Positions 1 through 7,827 of a stretch of DNA of 64,000 nucleotides are shown here, piece after piece. How positions within the stretch are numbered: the stretch's first letter is position 1; each line of letters starts with the position of its first letter. The notes under the pieces were generated by a model. That model was not told the DNA's origin. It was given only the letters and a program-made list of their open reading frames with translations, and made no database searches. Location of the stretch: assembly GCA_029817715.1 (NCBI GenBank), contig JARUPY010000091.1, forward strand, positions 744,001-808,000, written 5' to 3'. The position numbers and the translations under genes were made by a program. This DNA is from Melastoma dodecandrum. Lineage: Eukaryota > Streptophyta > Magnoliopsida > Myrtales > Melastomataceae.

Positions 1-354
1 AAGTTCATCGAAGACCTGCGGGCGGCCGAGAAGATCTTCGTCTATCGCTCCGCCGCGCTCGACGTTGCGGGCCTGCAGCGGCTGCATCGTGCGCTGCGCG
101 CCTACGGCCCCGTGACGCTCCTCGGCGTGCAAGCGGTGCTGCCGCAGGCGACGGCAGGCTCCGGCGCTTCGATCGGCGACGTCGTCCGGCTCGACGAGGG
201 TCTCTGCATCGGCGTCCTCCCGCAATCGCCGAAGGACGCTCTCGGAAATCCGATCATCGACTTCGAGGCCTGGGCAATGCTCCTCGGCAAGGTGCAGCAG
301 ATGATTTGCGTAGAGCAGACCTTGGAAAGCGCGCTCCAGGTCGCTGCAGCCTGA
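1..354 (+). CDS. 3' end of a DUF1796-like (putative papain-like peptidase fold) protein
   Basis: The window opens inside this gene; 117 codons to a TGA are present and the start is off the left edge. The residues (FVYRSAALDVAGLQRLH, then a YGPVTLLGV strand and RLDEGL) match the C-terminal part of the two full-length TPR/DUF1796-like proteins at 49190 and 52158 motif by motif. In those proteins this segment follows the candidate catalytic Cys and His, which are missing here only because the gene is cut. Function is unknown; by analogy the missing part should carry TPR repeats and the Cys/His region. Assignment to the paralog family is directly visible; the peptidase-like fold is an inference from DUF1796 resemblance. 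Confidence 0.75.
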   Translation, partial: KFIEDLRAAEKIFVYRSAALDVAGLQRLHRALRAYGPVTLLGVQAVLPQATAGSGASIGDVVRLDEGLCIGVLPQSPKDALGNPIIDFEAWAMLLGKVQQMICVEQTLESALQVAAA

Positions 355-374
355 TCCGGAGCGCCGGGGCGCGG

Positions 375-815
375 TCAGGCCGACCGCGACACCGCGATCA
401 GCGTTCCGACGTAGATCACCCCGTTGAAAGCCATCAGCACATACGTCTGCATCGGGGGCGGGTGCGACTTGTAGACCTGCGTGAATGCGATCTGAAACGC
501 CCCTTAGGCCAGGACCAGCAGACCGATCACGCAGAAGGCTCGGGCGACGACCGCCGCGGCGCGAGCGCGGGCCAGCAGCATGATGCCTGTGACGACGCCC
601 ACGACGGCGAAAGCGGTCGGCAAGAGAACGGACATCGTGAGCAGGTACGCCTGACCCAGGATGATCTGGCTCAAGCGCGGATTGGCTGAGAGGGTGAGCA
701 GGAAGATCGCGAGGGAAAAGGCGCGCAACCCCGCCTGCAGGAGGAGCGCGACGCCGGCGACCTGGAGAGCGGCGCCGCTCGGACCGGACGACTTGACGAT
801 GGGCCCGTTGCTCAT
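375..815 (-). pseudogene. Small membrane protein interrupted by an in-frame TAA
   Basis: Reading from ATG 815 gives 103 residues with about three hydrophobic segments, ending at a TAA at 504-506. Past that stop the same frame stays open for 42 more codons to a TGA at 375-377 and includes a further hydrophobic stretch (YVLMAFNGVIYVGTLIAV), so the complete product would be a four-helix membrane protein of about 145 residues. This pattern suggests a nonsense mutation (for example CAA to TAA) or a base-call error. Alternatively the gene really ends at 506 and the rest is chance. No family recognised. It lies between the DUF1796-like fragment and ppc. Confidence 0.55.
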
Positions 816-995
816 GCGTGCAATCCTACTCGTGTCGCTTGGCAAGTCGCTTCGGCTGGCCGACCGCGGCCCTCCCCGGCTGCCCATTAATTAATCTGTA
901 GCCGCCTCACGATTTTTCTTTAGGGAATGCAGCCTTGGCGACGGTCGTTCTACCCCTATAGACATAGGACAGTAATCCTCGTGGGGAGTGTTCCT

Positions 996-3758
996 TTGGC
1001 CAAGTCCGAGCACGCCGAATTCGCCGACTTCCAGCAGTTCGCCGACAAGGACGGCCCGCTGCGCGACGACATCCGCTTCCTCGGCGCCATCCTCGGCGAC
1101 ACGATCCGCGACCAGGAAGGCAAGGACATCTTCGCCATCGTCGAGCAGATCAGGCAGTCGTCCGTCCGCTTCCACCGCGATCGCAGCGCCAAGGATGCCA
1201 AGGCGCTGCACGAGATCCTCGGCTCGCTGTCGCCGCGCCAGGCGGCGCTCGTCGTCCGCTCGTTCTCCTACTTCTCGCACCTCGCCAACATCGCCGAGGA
1301 CGCGCACCATCGCCGGCGCACCCGCGCCCACGCGATCGCCGGCTCGAAGCCCCGCCTCGGCACGATCCGCCGCGCGCTCGCGGACGCCAGGGAGAACGGC
1401 ATCACCAAGGCCGAGCTGCAGACCTTCTTCGAGCGCGCGTTCATCTCTCCGGTGCTGACCGCGCATCCGACCGAGGTGCGCCGTCGCTCGACCCAGACCT
1501 GGGAAATGGCGGTTGCCCGCCGGCTCGACCTCTTCAACGAGCGCGACTTCACCGAGGACGAGCGTGAGCAGATCAAGCAGTCGATCTACGAGGCGGTGCT
1601 CTCGCTATGGCAGACGAGCCTCCTGCGCCGTCGCAAGCTCACCGTTGTCGACGAGGTCGCCAACGGGCTGACCTATTACGACTACTCGCTGCTCTCCGAG
1701 GTCCCGATCATCTACCAGACCGTCGAGAAGGAGATGGAGGCGATCGCCTCGAACGAGACGCCGCAGCCGATCCCCTCGTTCCTGCGCCTCGGCAGCTGGA
1801 TCGGCGGCGACCGCGACGGCAATCCGTTCGTCACGGCGCAGGTCGTCGAGACCACGACGCGCATGCATGGGATGAAGATCATCCGGCACTACCGCGAGGA
1901 GTGCCTCAACCTGCGCAAGGAGCTCACGCTCTCCGACAACATCGTTCGTCACAACACCGATCTGCAGGCGCTCGCCGATCTCGGCGACGACGGCAGCGAG
2001 GCGCAGCAGAACGAGGCCTACCGGCGGGCGCTGAACGGCATGGCGAAGCGGCTCACCGCGACGGTGCGCGTCTTCGAGAACGCGCCGACCGACGGCGTGA
2101 CGCCCTATTCCGGGCCGGCCGAGTTCAAGGCCGACATCGAGACCATCAACAGGTCGCTCGTCGAGAACGGATCCGGCATCCTGACGCGCGGCCGCCTGCA
2201 TCGGCTGCTGCGCTCGATCGACTGCTTCGGCTTCCATCTGGCCTCGCTCGACCTGCGCCAGAACTCGGCCGTGCACGAGCGCACCATCGCCGAACTGTTC
2301 GAGGCCGTGGCGCCGGGCACCGACTACCTGAAGCTCGACGAGGCGCAGCGCGTCGCCCGGCTCGACAAAGAGCTCGACACCGCGCGGCCGCTCATCTCGC
2401 CCTTCATCACCTACTCTGACGAGACCGAGACCGAGCTCGGCGTGTTCCGCATGGCGGTCGCGGCCCAGAAACGCTACGGCCACAAGATCATCCACACGTC
2501 CATCATCTCGATGTCGGAATCGGTGTCCGACCTGCTCGAGCTGGCGGTGCTGCTGAAGGAGGTCGGCCTCATCGACCGCGACGGCAACTCGGCGGTGAAC
2601 CTCGTGCCGCTGTTCGAGACCATAGACGATCTGCGAGCCTGCGCCGGCATCATGGAGGCCGTGTTCAAGAACCGCCACCTCGCCAAGATCGTCGCCTCGC
2701 GCGGCAACGTCCAGGAGGTGATGCTCGGCTACTCGGATTCGAACAAGGACGGCGGCTTCCTGACCTCGGGCTGGGAGCTCTACAAGGCCGAGACGCAGCT
2801 CATCGAGGTGTTCAAGGCCGCCGGCATCGGCATGCGCCTGTTCCACGGTCGCGGCGGCTCGGTCGGTCGCGGCGGCGGCCCGTCCTACGACGCGATCCTG
2901 GCGCAGCCGGTCGGCGCCGTCGACGGGCAGATCCGCATCACCGAGCAGGGCGAGATCATCTCGTCGAAATACGCCAACAAGGACACCTGCCGGCGCAACC
3001 TCGGCATCATAGTCTCGGCGACGCTCGACGCCTCGCTGATCGATTCGAAGCTGCCGCCGCCGCCGGACCGCTACCGCGAGGCGATGGACGAGATCTCGCA
3101 GCTCGCCTTCGAGGCCTACCGCAAGCTCGTCTACGAGACCGAGGGCTTCGAGGATTACTTCTGGAGCTCGACGGTGATCAACGAGATCGCCACCCTGAAC
3201 CTCGGCTCGCGGCCCGCGCCGCGGAAGAAGACCCGCAAGGTCGAGGACCTGCGCGCGATCCCCTGGGTGTTCAGCTGGGCGCAGGCGCGGGTAATGCTGC
3301 CCGGCTGGTACGGCGTCGGCTCGGCGATCGACCAGTGGCTCGCCAAGGGCGGCAAGCTCGAGCTGCTCCAGGAGATGATGAACGAGTGGGGCTTCTTCCG
3401 CACCCAGCTCGCCAACATGGACATGGTGCTCGCCAAGGCGAGCCTCGCCGTCGCCTCGCGCTACGCCGACCTCGTCGAGGACGCGGCCTTGCGCAAGAAG
3501 ATCTTCTCCGAGATCAGCCGCGAGCACGACCTCACGATCAAGCACCTGTTCGCGATCATGAAGCAGGACCGTCTGCTCGCCTCGAACCCGCTGCTCGAGC
3601 GCTCGATCAACAACCGCTTCCCCTATCTCGACCCGATGAACCACGTGCAGGTCGAGCTTTTGCGCATGCTGCGCGCGGACGGCGAGGACGAGGAGGTGCG
3701 CGGCGGCGTGCACCTCTCGATCAACGGCATCGCGGCCGGCCTGCGCAACAGCGGCTAG
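996..3758 (+). CDS. ppc: Phosphoenolpyruvate carboxylase
   Basis: Converts PEP and bicarbonate to oxaloacetate, an anaplerotic cytosolic enzyme. From the chosen TTG start the product is about 920 residues, close to the usual 880-940. Diagnostic motifs are present in order: the VLTAHPTEVRR catalytic histidine loop near residue 156, GSWIGGDRDGNP, the glycine-rich FHGRGGSVGRGGGP loop near 616, EQGEIISSKYAN, and a C terminus ending in GIAAGLRNSG. An upstream ATG at 927 keeps the frame open but adds an unconserved basic stretch; GTG 981 and TTG 996 are better starts. A hairpin just downstream probably separates it from the convergent small exported gene. Confidence 0.97.
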   Translation: MAKSEHAEFADFQQFADKDGPLRDDIRFLGAILGDTIRDQEGKDIFAIVEQIRQSSVRFHRDRSAKDAKALHEILGSLSPRQAALVVRSFSYFSHLANIAEDAHHRRRTRAHAIAGSKPRLGTIRRALADARENGITKAELQTFFERAFISPVLTAHPTEVRRRSTQTWEMAVARRLDLFNERDFTEDEREQIKQSIYEAVLSLWQTSLLRRRKLTVVDEVANGLTYYDYSLLSEVPIIYQTVEKEMEAIASNETPQPIPSFLRLGSWIGGDRDGNPFVTAQVVETTTRMHGMKIIRHYREECLNLRKELTLSDNIVRHNTDLQALADLGDDGSEAQQNEAYRRALNGMAKRLTATVRVFENAPTDGVTPYSGPAEFKADIETINRSLVENGSGILTRGRLHRLLRSIDCFGFHLASLDLRQNSAVHERTIAELFEAVAPGTDYLKLDEAQRVARLDKELDTARPLISPFITYSDETETELGVFRMAVAAQKRYGHKIIHTSIISMSESVSDLLELAVLLKEVGLIDRDGNSAVNLVPLFETIDDLRACAGIMEAVFKNRHLAKIVASRGNVQEVMLGYSDSNKDGGFLTSGWELYKAETQLIEVFKAAGIGMRLFHGRGGSVGRGGGPSYDAILAQPVGAVDGQIRITEQGEIISSKYANKDTCRRNLGIIVSATLDASLIDSKLPPPPDRYREAMDEISQLAFEAYRKLVYETEGFEDYFWSSTVINEIATLNLGSRPAPRKKTRKVEDLRAIPWVFSWAQARVMLPGWYGVGSAIDQWLAKGGKLELLQEMMNEWGFFRTQLANMDMVLAKASLAVASRYADLVEDAALRKKIFSEISREHDLTIKHLFAIMKQDRLLASNPLLERSINNRFPYLDPMNHVQVELLRMLRADGEDEEVRGGVHLSINGIAAGLRNSG

Positions 3759-3771
3759 CACCAAAAACGAA

Positions 3772-3796
3772 GATGCCCGGCACAAGGCCGGGCATC
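3772..3796 (-). terminator. Hairpin terminator between ppc and a convergent small gene
   Basis: Perfect 9-bp inverted repeat (gatgcccgg / ccgggcatc) with a 7-nt loop. On the minus strand the hairpin is followed by a run of T (the plus strand has aaaaac at 3763-3768), so it best fits termination of the minus-strand gene ending at 3819, but it may act in both directions. Confidence 0.75.
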
Positions 3797-3818
3797 GCGC
3801 GATCTGAGAATCAGGCGA

Positions 3819-4121
3819 TCAGTAGTTCGGGCGGCAGGCGCGGCCGGCCGGACCGAGGTGATAGCCTTCGGGGCAGACCGGCGCCGGGCCATAGCCGTAA
3901 CCATAGGCCGGCGGCGGATAGGCCGGGCGGGGCGCGACGGCGGTCGCGACGGCGGCGCCGGTAATCGCGCCGGCGACGACGCCGGCCGCGACGGCCGGGC
4001 CGCCCCAGCCCCATCCGCAGCCCCAGCGGCACCAGGCGGCGGCCGGGCTCGTCATCGCGGCCGTGGTGCCGGCGATCGTCAGGGCGACCGTGGCCGCCGA
4101 CAGATATTTGTTAAGCGTCAT
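3819..4121 (-). CDS. Small exported Gly/Ala-rich protein with C-terminal GYHLGPAGRAC motif
   Basis: A 100-residue protein with an N-terminal signal sequence (hydrophobic core ending around SPAAAW), a Trp/Gly-rich segment with paired Cys, an Ala/Gly/Val segment (AAGVVAGAITGAAVATAVA) resembling a glycine zipper, a Pro/Tyr/Gly-rich stretch and the C-terminal CPEGYHLGPAGRACRPNY. A paralog with the same architecture lies at 4313-4624 on the same strand. Such proteins are frequent in Hyphomicrobiales but have no assigned role; a periplasmic or envelope location is inferred. Both genes have their own terminator, so they are probably independent transcription units created by local duplication. Confidence 0.85.
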   Translation of the reverse strand: MTLNKYLSAATVALTIAGTTAAMTSPAAAWCRWGCGWGWGGPAVAAGVVAGAITGAAVATAVAPRPAYPPPAYGYGYGPAPVCPEGYHLGPAGRACRPNY

Positions 4122-4267
4122 TGAACGTCCCCCTCGAAAGTGTAGCTTCGTGGCAAAAGTGAAACTGTCGCGAATGTCTTAAGGGGGTCTTAAGCAATCG
4201 AGGCTGCAAAAAGGCGTGGCGCAAGTGCAGGCGCGCCGCATTTCAACATATCGTGAGCCCAATACGA

Positions 4268-4293
4268 AAACGCCGGCCCGAAGGCCGGCGTTT
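4268..4293 (-). terminator. Strong hairpin terminator between the two small exported genes
   Basis: Perfect 11-bp inverted repeat (aaacgccggcc / ggccggcgttt) closed by a cgaa tetraloop. It sits 20 bp past the stop of the minus-strand gene at 4313 and upstream of the next minus-strand gene, so it should isolate the two paralogs. A-rich left and T-rich right arms make it potentially bidirectional. Confidence 0.85.
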
Positions 4294-4312
4294 CGATGTG
4301 GTGCGCGTAAGC

Positions 4313-4624
4313 TCAGTTGGCGTAGCAGGCGCGACCGCCGGGACCCCAATGGTAGCCGGGCGGGCAGGCATAGTACCCGCCGGGGCGGCCGTAGCCGTAC
4401 GGGCCGGGGCCATAGGGACGCCCCGCGACGGCCGCAGCCGTGCCGACGGCGGCGCCGGCCACGACGCCGGCGACGACCGCGCCGGGACCCCAGCCCCAGC
4501 CGCCGCGCCAGCCGCAGCGGCCCCAACGGCCGCACCACGCGTCGGCCGGCTGCACGGAGAGGGCCATAGTGCTGCCCAGCGTCAATGCGACGACGGCAGC
4601 TGATCCGAAGCTCTTCAGTCTCAT
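4313..4624 (-). CDS. Paralog of the 3819 small exported protein, C-terminal GYHWGPGGRAC
   Basis: A 103-residue protein with a signal peptide (cleavage likely after SVQPADA), a Cys/Trp/Arg/Gly-rich block (CGRWGRCGWRGG), an Ala/Gly/Val zipper-like stretch (VVAGVVAGAAVGTAAAVAG), a Pro/Tyr/Gly-rich stretch and the CPPGYHWGPGGRACYAN tail. It shares domain order and the tail motif with the neighbour at 3819 but differs clearly in the middle, so the duplication is not recent. Function unknown; exported location inferred. The 195 bp upstream to the UPF0178 gene presumably hold both divergent promoters; no consensus boxes were convincing. Confidence 0.85.
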   Translation of the reverse strand: MRLKSFGSAAVVALTLGSTMALSVQPADAWCGRWGRCGWRGGWGWGPGAVVAGVVAGAAVGTAAAVAGRPYGPGPYGYGRPGGYYACPPGYHWGPGGRACYAN

Positions 4625-4819
4625 GTCGAATCCCCTTTCAGAGCGTAATGGATGCGGTTGAAGCGGCGATTTGCGCTGGTATTACGGCCAAGCTTTAAGC
4701 GCCACAGTCGTACGACTACGTCCGTCCAACCCGATGCCTGACCTTGATCGAACGCGAACACCCCTGACAATCCTATGGCCCGGCATCGGGTTCACGCCTT
4801 ACCATTGGAAAGAGGTCTG

Positions 4820-5308
4820 ATGTCGCCCCGTGAGATGTTCGTCCTGGTCGACGCCGACGCCTGCCCGGTCAAGGACGAGATCTACCGCGTCGCGGCGCGG
4901 CATGGCCTGCAGGTGGCGATCGTCGCCAATTCGCCGATCGCCGTGCCGCGCGACCCCTCGATCCGCCGCGTCCACGTCGCGGACGGGCCCGACGTCGCCG
5001 ACGACTGGATCGCGGCGCGGGCCGGGCCTGGCGCGATCGTCGTCACCGCCGACATCCCGCTCGCCGCGCGCTGCGTGAAGGTCGGCGCCAGCGTGATCGC
5101 GCCGAACGGCAAGCTGCACAGCGAGGCGTCGATCGGCGCGACGCTGGCGACGCGCAACCTCATGGACTCCCTGCGCTCGGCCGGCGAGGTGACGGGCGGG
5201 CCGCCGCCGTTCGCGCCACGCGACCGCTCGGCCTTCCTCTCCGCGCTCGACCTGGCGATCCAGCGGCTGAAGCGCCGCGGGTTCGCGCCCGGCGCCCTGC
5301 CCGATTGA
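4820..5308 (+). CDS. UPF0178 (YaiI/YqxD, DUF188) family protein
   Basis: About 162 residues from ATG 4820, which has GGAAAGAGG just upstream; an in-frame ATG at 4775 lacks a comparable ribosome site and adds an atypical extension, and ATG 4835 is also possible. The N-terminal [12 protein letters not shown] is the family hallmark, with Asp residues likely binding metal, followed by [14 protein letters not shown] and [12 protein letters not shown], the layout of PIN-like nuclease folds. The substrate is unknown. It faces the DUF192 gene tail to tail, 12 bp apart. Confidence 0.9.
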   Translation: MSPREMFVLVDADACPVKDEIYRVAARHGLQVAIVANSPIAVPRDPSIRRVHVADGPDVADDWIAARAGPGAIVVTADIPLAARCVKVGASVIAPNGKLHSEASIGATLATRNLMDSLRSAGEVTGGPPPFAPRDRSAFLSALDLAIQRLKRRGFAPGALPD

Positions 5309-5320
5309 CGCCGGTCGCTG

Positions 5321-5773
5321 CTACTTCGGCACGTCGCCGAACATCTCGTGCTCGACCTTGTCGCCGACCTTCAGGCCGATCGCGTCGGCGACGCCGGCAT
5401 CGACCTCGAGGACGCCGAGCGTCGGGACGTTCGACGGGATCATCGTCTCGTCCATCGGCTTGGCATCGTGCTTGATTTTGACCACCCGGCCATCGTCGCC
5501 GATGAAGATCATGTCGAGCGGCAGGTAGGTGTCCTTCATCCAGAACACGACCGGCACCGCGTGCGGCCGGAAGTCGAACAGCATGCCGTGGTCGCGCGGC
5601 ATCGACTTGCGATCCATCAGGCCGTGCTCGCGCTCGGCCTCGGTGCGCTGCCACTCGACCATGAAGCGATGCGGACCGCTCGCCGTCTCGAGCACCAGCG
5701 GGCGCTCCGGGCCGGCGGCAAAAGCCGGCGTGACGACGAACAGGCAAGAGGCAAGAGCCAGAGAGCGAACCAT
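5321..5773 (-). CDS. DUF192 family exported protein
   Basis: 150 residues from ATG 5773, chosen because GAGGTGA lies just upstream; an ATG five codons earlier is less likely. It has a cleavable signal peptide (ending near PAFAAG) followed by a complete DUF192 domain: VEWQRTEAEREHGLMDRKSMP, GMLFDF, VVFWMKDTYLPLDMIFIG, VLEVDAGVADAIGLKVGDKV. The family is widespread and of unknown function, exported in proteobacteria. The gene is followed convergently by the UPF0178 gene and preceded by the cold-shock gene on the same strand. Confidence 0.92.
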   Translation of the reverse strand: MVRSLALASCLFVVTPAFAAGPERPLVLETASGPHRFMVEWQRTEAEREHGLMDRKSMPRDHGMLFDFRPHAVPVVFWMKDTYLPLDMIFIGDDGRVVKIKHDAKPMDETMIPSNVPTLGVLEVDAGVADAIGLKVGDKVEHEMFGDVPK

Positions 5774-5856
5774 CCCGTCACCTCGCATGTGCGCGGCGGA
5801 TCAAGCATGCCGCGACGGCGACGGCAAGCGCTCGCGAGCAGCGCCCGCCGCTCCGG

Positions 5857-6429
5857 CTAATGCGACTGCGGGAGCGCCGTCTCGAGCAGCCGCACCTCGG
5901 CGGCCATCAGGCCCTTCGGACCGTCGCCGAAGCGCACCAGCAGCGGATCGCCCGGCTTCAACTCGGCGATCCCGTAGCGGCGCAGGGTCTCCATGTGGAT
6001 GAAGATGTCCTCGGTGCCGTCGCCGCGCGAGACGAAGCCGAAGCCGCGCACCCGGTTGAACCATTTGACGATGACGATCTCGAAGCCGCTCGACGGCGTC
6101 ACCTGGACATGGGTCCGCGACGGCAGCTGCGCCGGATGCACGGCGGTCGACTCGTCCATCGACACGACGCGGAAGGCCTGCAGGCCCTTGGCGCGCGCGG
6201 TCGCCTCGCAGACGACGCGCGCACCCTCGTGGGCGGTCTGGAACCCGTCACGGCGCAACGTCGTGACGTGGAGCAGGACATCAGGGCCTTCCTCGTCCTG
6301 GACGATGAAGCCGTAGCCCTTAGAAACGTCGAACCATTTGATCCTGCCGGCGACCTCGACAAGGTCCAGGCTCTCGCCCGAGATCTCGTTGGCCTCTTGG
6401 TCACGCGGCGGCGAAAAGGGGTCCTTTGC
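5857..6429 (-). CDS. Tandem cold-shock-domain protein (two CspA-like OB folds)
   Basis: 190 residues from a TTG at 6429 preceded by GAGGA; the frame is open further upstream to an ATG at 6492, but LAKDPFSPPRDQEAN is the kind of N terminus seen in alphaproteobacterial double-CSD proteins. The first cold-shock domain (about residues 26-91) has GRIKWFDVSKGYGFIV with aromatic RNP1-like residues and DVLLHVTTL; the second (about 118-185) has VIVKWFNRVRGFGFV and DIFIHMETLRRYG. It should bind single-stranded RNA or DNA and act as an RNA chaperone in the cytoplasm. No cold-shock 5' leader is evident in the 240 bp upstream. Confidence 0.93.
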   Translation of the reverse strand, partial: AKDPFSPPRDQEANEISGESLDLVEVAGRIKWFDVSKGYGFIVQDEEGPDVLLHVTTLRRDGFQTAHEGARVVCEATARAKGLQAFRVVSMDESTAVHPAQLPSRTHVQVTPSSGFEIVIVKWFNRVRGFGFVSRGDGTEDIFIHMETLRRYGIAELKPGDPLLVRFGDGPKGLMAAEVRLLETALPQSH

Positions 6430-6668
6430 CAAGTGACTCGTCCTCGAAACGCTTGCCCTCGCCGCATCGGCCTGCCGCTCAGACCGAATCACCTACGTTG
6501 GGACGAAACGACGATATCACCGCCGACGCGACGCGAAAGCCGCAATAAGCGGCCAACCTGTGGATGATTTCGCCAGTGCCGCGCGCCTGTGCGTCGCGCC
6601 CCGCTTGTCAAAGTATCGCCGTCTGAGCCTGCGAGCCGATCGCGACATCGCGTCTCCAGAGGCTAGAA

Positions 6669-7823
6669 TTGCGTTCCCTTTCCTTCCTGCTGCGCGTCGT
6701 CGCGCTGCCGGTCGGCGCGATCGGCGCCCTCGTCTGGGCCCTGTCGTCGTACGGCCCCCACGTGCGGCTGGTCGCGTTCTTCGCCCTCTTCGTGCTCGTC
6801 GCCGATCTCGCCGCGCTGTGCCGAGGACGCGCCCAGAACGTCCTCGTCATGGTCGCCGCGTTGCTGCTCGGGGTCGCCCTGCTCGAGACGGTCGCGCTGG
6901 CCATCGAGCCGCGCGTCGAGATCATGCACCCGCCGGGACTATGGGGCGCGCGGGCCGAGCTGGGCTGGGGTCCGCAGCGACCGGGCCGCTATCCCGCCGA
7001 GAAGCGGGTCGACGGCAAGACGATCTACAAGGTGACCTACACGATCGACGACGACCTCTTGCGGCACACGCGCTCGGGCGTCGGGCCGGTCGTCGCCTTC
7101 TTCGGCGACAGCAACACGTTCGGCGAAGGGCTCGACGACGGGGATACGCTGGCGCAGAATTTCGCCACCCTCGTGCCGGGGTTCGACGTCGTCAATCTCG
7201 GCTTCTCCGCCTACAGCCCGTCGCAGGCGCTGCGGGAATTGCAGGTCGGGCTGTTCGACAAGCGGATCGCCGGCGCGCGCGCCTTCGTGCTGCTCACGGG
7301 GCCGTGGCATGCGGAGCGGACGGCCTGCAAGCCGAACTTCTCGGTGCGGGCGCCGCGCTATAAGCGGGTCGACGACGCCATCAAGTATCTCGGCCCCTGC
7401 GCCGTTGGCCTCAACCGCAAATTTCAAGAATTCTACAAGGAATCAGCGGCCTACCAGGCGTTCCTCGCACCGATCCTGCAGCGGCCGACGCATGGCGACC
7501 TTGAGACGTGGCTGGCGATCGTCGGCGCGGTCGCCGACCTCGCGCGCGACAAGTACGGCGTCCCGCTCGTCGTCCACTACGTCCCGGCGCCGGACCACTA
7601 CCTCGACGGCACGGGCTTCACCGAGGCCGGCGTGCGCGGCCGCCTCGCCGAGTCCGGCGTCCATCTCGTCGACGCCTGGGTGCCGCCGCAGCCGGGCCAG
7701 GTCATGACCATCCCCGGCGACGGCCATCCGAGCGCGCTCGCAAATCGCCTTGTGGCAAGCAAGCTCGTCGATGACCTGAAGGCGTCCCTGCCCGACGTGC
7801 TGAAGCCGGCGGGCCCGAGATAG
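6669..7823 (+). CDS. SGNH/GDSL hydrolase-like protein with N-terminal membrane helices
   Basis: 384 residues from a TTG at 6669. Two to three hydrophobic segments occupy residues 5-80. The rest is an SGNH-type domain: FFGDSNTFGEG at 144-153 supplies the nucleophilic Ser of block I, VVNLGFSAYSPSQ resembles block II, and GDGHPSALAN at 350-359 supplies the Asp-x-x-His dyad. It is likely a membrane-anchored esterase or acyl/carbamoyl-processing enzyme acting outside the membrane. It converges with the carbamoyltransferase gene (4 bp between stops); SGNH proteins often accompany carbamoyltransferase/SxtJ/DUF5989 cassettes, which suggests a shared substrate such as an envelope glycan. Substrate unknown. 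Confidence 0.85.
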   Translation: MRSLSFLLRVVALPVGAIGALVWALSSYGPHVRLVAFFALFVLVADLAALCRGRAQNVLVMVAALLLGVALLETVALAIEPRVEIMHPPGLWGARAELGWGPQRPGRYPAEKRVDGKTIYKVTYTIDDDLLRHTRSGVGPVVAFFGDSNTFGEGLDDGDTLAQNFATLVPGFDVVNLGFSAYSPSQALRELQVGLFDKRIAGARAFVLLTGPWHAERTACKPNFSVRAPRYKRVDDAIKYLGPCAVGLNRKFQEFYKESAAYQAFLAPILQRPTHGDLETWLAIVGAVADLARDKYGVPLVVHYVPAPDHYLDGTGFTEAGVRGRLAESGVHLVDAWVPPQPGQVMTIPGDGHPSALANRLVASKLVDDLKASLPDVLKPAGPR

Positions 7824-7827
7824 CGCG

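Noticed and set aside
1605..3785. A 726-codon minus-strand frame opposite ppc
   Set aside because: It is the mirror of a well-conserved PEP carboxylase; composition is Arg/Ala/Val/Leu-rich without motifs.
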